From positions 1-6,310 of the forward strand of contig DUJB01000004.1 of assembly GCA_013330055.1 (NCBI GenBank): a stretch of DNA of 6,310 bases, written 5' to 3'. Position 1 is the stretch's first letter. Each line of letters begins with the position of its first letter. A program made the translations under genes and the position numbers. This DNA is from Nitrosopumilaceae archaeon. Its GTDB lineage: Archaea > Thermoproteota > Nitrososphaeria > Nitrososphaerales > Nitrosopumilaceae. This document shows, piece after piece, positions 4,530 to 6,310 of this stretch. The notes beneath the pieces were generated by a model. It did not search any database and was not told where the DNA came from. It saw nothing but the letters and a program-made list of their open reading frames with translations.

Positions 4530-5426
4530 ATGATGCATGAATTTAGTTTAAGACATCTAAGATGTGTTAATTGCAAATCTGAATTAGAGTTACAAGTATT
4601 TGATGAATCTAATGAAATTGATGAGGGAATAATTTTATGTAAAAACTGTGATTCAAAATATCCAATTATTTCTAAAGTGCCCATCTTGTGGAAGGACCTT
4701 GTGTCTTATCTTTCCAATAGGGCCCAGTTAGGAGGTCATCTCATGAATAATACAAAAAATTTGATATTGAAAACCATGATAAGAAATTCGCTTGCAAAAA
4801 TAAACAAAAATACTGACGATGTGACTGACTTGGAAAAACGCTGGGTTGTTACTTACAAAAACAGCTTAAAATCACGATTCTACTCACACATAAAAAACTC
4901 ACTTGAAAAGATTCCTAAATCTAAACTTGTTTTGGAACATGGCTGTTCAATAGGACAGGTCACAAAAATTTTAGGGCAAAAACACGAAATTGTATTTGGC
5001 ATAGATCAGTCATTTGTAGCTATCATGGAAGCCAAAAAAATTAATCGTAAAAACATGGATTTCTTTGTAGCAAACTCACTTTTTCCTCCATTTGGGGATA
5101 GAAAATTTGACCTGGTAGTAGGGTTAAACGTTTTGGAACTAATTGAACCCCTTGATTTTCTCAAAGTTGTCTTATCGCAAGTAAAAGGAATATTGATACT
5201 TTCTGATCCTTATGACTTTGAGCGGGGGAAAAATTCCGTTAGAGTTAGATTAGATCCAAAATCATTAAGGAATGAATTGAAAAAACACGGCTTTTCTTTT
5301 ATTCAAAAATCAAAAAAACCATCTTTTATACCATGGAAATTAAATGTTAACAACCGGTTAAGTCTACATTATCAGGTTGATTTGATAATTGCAAGGAACT
5401 CCACGAGGGTTTCTTTTGGTTCATAG
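4530..5426 (+). CDS. Trm112-like zinc ribbon fused to class I SAM methyltransferase
   Basis: The 298-aa protein has two parts. Residues 8-54 form a Trm112/UPF0434-like zinc ribbon: RCVNC (Cys12, Cys15), a variable loop, CKNC (Cys37, Cys40), then YPIISKVPILW. Residues about 130-255 form a Rossmann-like SAM domain: motif I is LVLEHGCSIGQVT (136-142 as E-H-G-C-S-I-G), an acidic end of strand 2 at Asp159 (VFGIDQS), and PPFGDRKFDLVVGLNVLE for strand 4. The helical linker (60-130) contains LEKRWVVTY. The substrate cannot be read from the sequence; small-molecule, lipid-quinone or sugar-associated methyltransferases share this layout. The start is ATG 4530 or ATG 4533, since an in-frame TGA at 4524 rules out anything longer. 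The 3' end overlaps the convergent zinc-ribbon gene by 55 bp. Confidence 0.88.
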   Translation: MMHEFSLRHLRCVNCKSELELQVFDESNEIDEGIILCKNCDSKYPIISKVPILWKDLVSYLSNRAQLGGHLMNNTKNLILKTMIRNSLAKINKNTDDVTDLEKRWVVTYKNSLKSRFYSHIKNSLEKIPKSKLVLEHGCSIGQVTKILGQKHEIVFGIDQSFVAIMEAKKINRKNMDFFVANSLFPPFGDRKFDLVVGLNVLELIEPLDFLKVVLSQVKGILILSDPYDFERGKNSVRVRLDPKSLRNELKKHGFSFIQKSKKPSFIPWKLNVNNRLSLHYQVDLIIARNSTRVSFGS

Positions 5427-5899
5427 TCTTCCACGTTTTCTTCAATTGTTTTTATGATATTTTTATAAGAAGCACCAAATAGCTCCTTTAATACATCAGC
5501 TAGATATTCTGGATTGTCATAACAGTCAATTAAATAACAATGATATTTTGAATATAGGTTACTACATACTTGTTCCAATACAGGCTTGCCTACTCTTTCT
5601 AGTACCTTTGCTATTGCAATGACTGCATCATTTTTTTCATATATTGGTATTATTTTTTTATTTTTTATTTCTGAAGTTAGTAATGTAGATGTGACTGATC
5701 TTTTACGTTTTTCAAACCATATATCTGGTGGAATTGGAAATAGTTTTAGTATGTGCAATTGATATGTGCATTGCTGATGGAAATCTTCTTCTGTAGTATT
5801 TCTACACATCATACATATTCGCTGTATTGTCTCTCTACATATAACACATAATGAAAAATCTAGTAACGTCTCTCCACATTTTCTACATAATTCAGTCAT
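5372..5899 (-). CDS. Double zinc-ribbon protein with helical C-terminal domain
   Basis: The 175-aa protein starts with eight probable zinc ligands in four pairs: C5/C8, C18/C21, C29/C32 and H41/C44, enough for two zinc ions. A basic linker (FEKRKRSV, about 61-69) leads to a C-terminal domain (about 88-175) of helices, with the stretch LIDCYDNPEYLADVLKELFG. This part reminds me of small thaumarchaeal output domains (NitrOD5-like), an assignment from memory that needs a profile search. There is no membrane segment. A nucleic-acid or protein-binding regulatory role is plausible but unproven. The start is ATG 5899; an in-frame TGA two codons upstream excludes a longer form. No strong TATA box is seen at the usual distance. 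Its last 55 bp lie under the end of the convergent methyltransferase gene. Confidence 0.82.
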   Translation of the reverse strand: MTELCRKCGETLLDFSLCVICRETIQRICMMCRNTTEEDFHQQCTYQLHILKLFPIPPDIWFEKRKRSVTSTLLTSEIKNKKIIPIYEKNDAVIAIAKVLERVGKPVLEQVCSNLYSKYHCYLIDCYDNPEYLADVLKELFGASYKNIIKTIEENVEDYEPKETLVEFLAIIKST

Positions 5900-6018
5900 T
5901 TGTCAATCTTTTATTCTACTGGCAAATTGATAAGACAAGCTTTCCAAAACTGCAAATATTCAGCTTTTTTGCAAAATTGGATTATTATCATATTGCTGCC
6001 ATATTCTTATTGATGAAA

Positions 6019-6159
6019 CTAGGTGGTGGAAATTATGTACAAAACTGAGATTGAAGGTGGTAGTGGTGGAACCGTTATCTGATAAAAAACATCGTATTTC
6101 TCTTCCACAGGTCTGCCAGCATTGAACTGTCTACATACCAAATTCGTATAAAATTTCAA
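6019..6159 (-). CDS. Doubtful 46-aa minus-strand ORF
   Basis: An open frame runs from TTG 6159, directly after a stop, to TAG 6019-6021. The product starts MKFYTNLVCRQFNAGRP and ends in a Pro-rich then hydrophobic tail (TVPPLPPSISVLYI). Composition is protein-like, with no low-complexity bias apart from the prolines, but there is no ATG, only a weak TATA-like CATATC about 24 nt upstream, and no recognisable motif. It may be a real microprotein, a gene remnant or chance. Confidence 0.2.
   Translation of the reverse strand: MKFYTNLVCRQFNAGRPVEEKYDVFYQITVPPLPPSISVLYIISTT
6146..6153 (+). promoter_or_regulatory. Strong TATA match without a matching ORF
   Basis: GTATAAAA is the best TATA consensus in the window's last part. 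Transcription would start near 6174-6178, where only a 4-5 codon frame (GTG 6176 or ATG 6182, ending at TAG 6190) is found. It could drive a leader of about 85 nt for the gene at 6261 or a small RNA. Confidence 0.35.
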
Positions 6160-6230
6160 CTAAATATCGAAATTTGTGGATATGCTCGCTTAGCTATAGA
6201 TACAACTAGTTAGCTACGACGTTAACTTGG

Positions 6231-6238
6231 ACTAATAT
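6231..6238 (+). promoter_or_regulatory. TATA-like box of the 6261 gene
   Basis: ACTAATAT is centred about 26 nt upstream of ATG 6261, the spacing for a leaderless start. The sequence match is weaker than the element at 6146. Confidence 0.35.
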
Positions 6239-6260
6239 CCCAGTCTTTTCGAATACGATT

Positions 6261-6310
6261 ATGAGTAAAACGACAGTAGAATGCGAGAGCTGTGGCTCTA
6301 AAAATGCATA
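6261..6310 (+). CDS. 5' end of a zinc-ribbon protein, cut by the window
   Basis: Only 16 codons are present: MSKTTVECESCGSKNA. The CESCGS knuckle (Cys8, Cys11) is the first half of a zinc ribbon. An N-terminal C-x2-C-G-S ribbon at this position is usual in archaeal transcription initiation factor TFB, and also in other ribbon proteins, so the identity is left open. The start is supported by ATG and a TATA-like element 26 nt upstream. The gene continues beyond the window. Confidence 0.6.
   Translation, partial: MSKTTVECESCGSKNA

Larger units (their letters stand above)
5900..6260. other. 361-bp stretch without a convincing gene
   Basis: No tRNA, rRNA or well-supported CDS is visible here. 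A plus-strand ORF reaching in from 5851 to 6048 begins antisense to the zinc-ribbon gene and looks like a shadow. A minus-strand ORF of 46 codons (6019-6159, TTG start, Pro-rich) is weak. The region holds a 10-bp palindrome TTTTGCAAAA (5967-5976), a strong TATA match (6146-6153), a 7-bp inverted repeat (AAATTTC 6151-6157, GAAATTT 6169-6175), two TAGCTA palindromes 20 bp apart (6191, 6211) and GTTAAC (6221-6226). Confidence 0.6.

Noticed and set aside
4490..4684. Minus-strand 64-aa ORF at the methyltransferase 5' end
   Set aside because: Opposite to the conserved Trm112-like cysteine motifs, so the plus strand is the coding one.
5950..5976. Inverted repeat TGCAAA...TTTGCA and palindrome TTTTGCAAAA
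   Set aside because: Six-base arms with an 11-nt loop in AT-rich DNA are expected by chance and no gene end or start is close enough to give it a role.
5851..6048. Plus-strand 65-aa ORF rich in aromatic residues
   Set aside because: Its first 49 bp are antisense to the start of the well-supported zinc-ribbon gene, it lacks a promoter at the right distance, and its Phe/Tyr/Ile content reflects AT-rich non-coding DNA.
6035..6082. Short plus-strand frame encoding a Gly-rich peptide (MYKTEIEGGSGGTVI)
   Set aside because: Only 15 codons, no clear promoter, and the Gly repeat comes from a GGT-rich patch that is the complement of the Pro-rich minus frame.
1..6310. Defence system, CRISPR, transposon or prophage signatures
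   Set aside because: No repeat-spacer pattern, transposase, integrase, nuclease or toxin-antitoxin motif was found; the genes look like ordinary archaeal chromosome.

Overview
The window looks like a piece of an AT-rich archaeal genome, most likely an ammonia-oxidising Nitrososphaeria (Thaumarchaeota, Nitrosopumilus-like). This is inferred from gene style, not from a marker gene. A TATA-like box lies about 23-30 nt upstream of most starts, and recognisable Shine-Dalgarno sites are absent, so most transcripts would be leaderless. TTG starts occur. The first gene carries an AFA|QQ-type signal peptide seen in many thaumarchaeal exported proteins. Several genes are short, zinc-binding or lineage-type hypotheticals. 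No rRNA, tRNA, CRISPR array, transposase or phage gene was found.

Layout. 49-834 (+) encodes an exported SIMPL/DUF541 protein, followed by a poly-T terminator. 1010-1255 (+) and 1288-1572 (+) are two small soluble hypothetical proteins. They converge on a minus-strand 84-aa hypothetical (1601-1855) across a hairpin with a T tract. That gene is divergent from a 436-aa protein with an N-terminal Cys cluster (1965-3275, TTG start), which I do not recognise. Next come a small metal-binding cupin (3362-3796) and a four-helix DoxX-family membrane protein (3829-4245, TTG start), which may work together in redox or detoxification chemistry. Three bases after the DoxX stop, on the opposite strand, ends a 43-aa zinc-finger gene (4249-4380) with a C-X2-C-X19-H-X2-C pattern. 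Its promoter region, shared with the divergent methyltransferase gene, holds two adjacent perfect palindromes. 4530-5426 (+) encodes a Trm112-like zinc ribbon fused to a class I SAM methyltransferase. Its 3' end overlaps by 55 bp the convergent gene 5372-5899 (-), an eight-ligand double zinc-ribbon protein with a helical C-terminal domain.

The last 360 bp before the final gene hold no convincing CDS. They contain TATA-like elements, small palindromes and a weak 46-codon minus-strand ORF. The window ends just inside a new plus-strand gene (from 6261) that begins with a CxxCGS zinc-ribbon half, possibly a TFB-type factor but too short to identify.

The genes do not form one obvious pathway. They are mostly individually promoted housekeeping or lineage-specific genes. 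I see no defence system or mobile element. The best leads are the mini zinc finger with its palindromic control region, the cupin with a 3-His/1-Gln metal site next to DoxX, and the unrecognised 436-aa protein.
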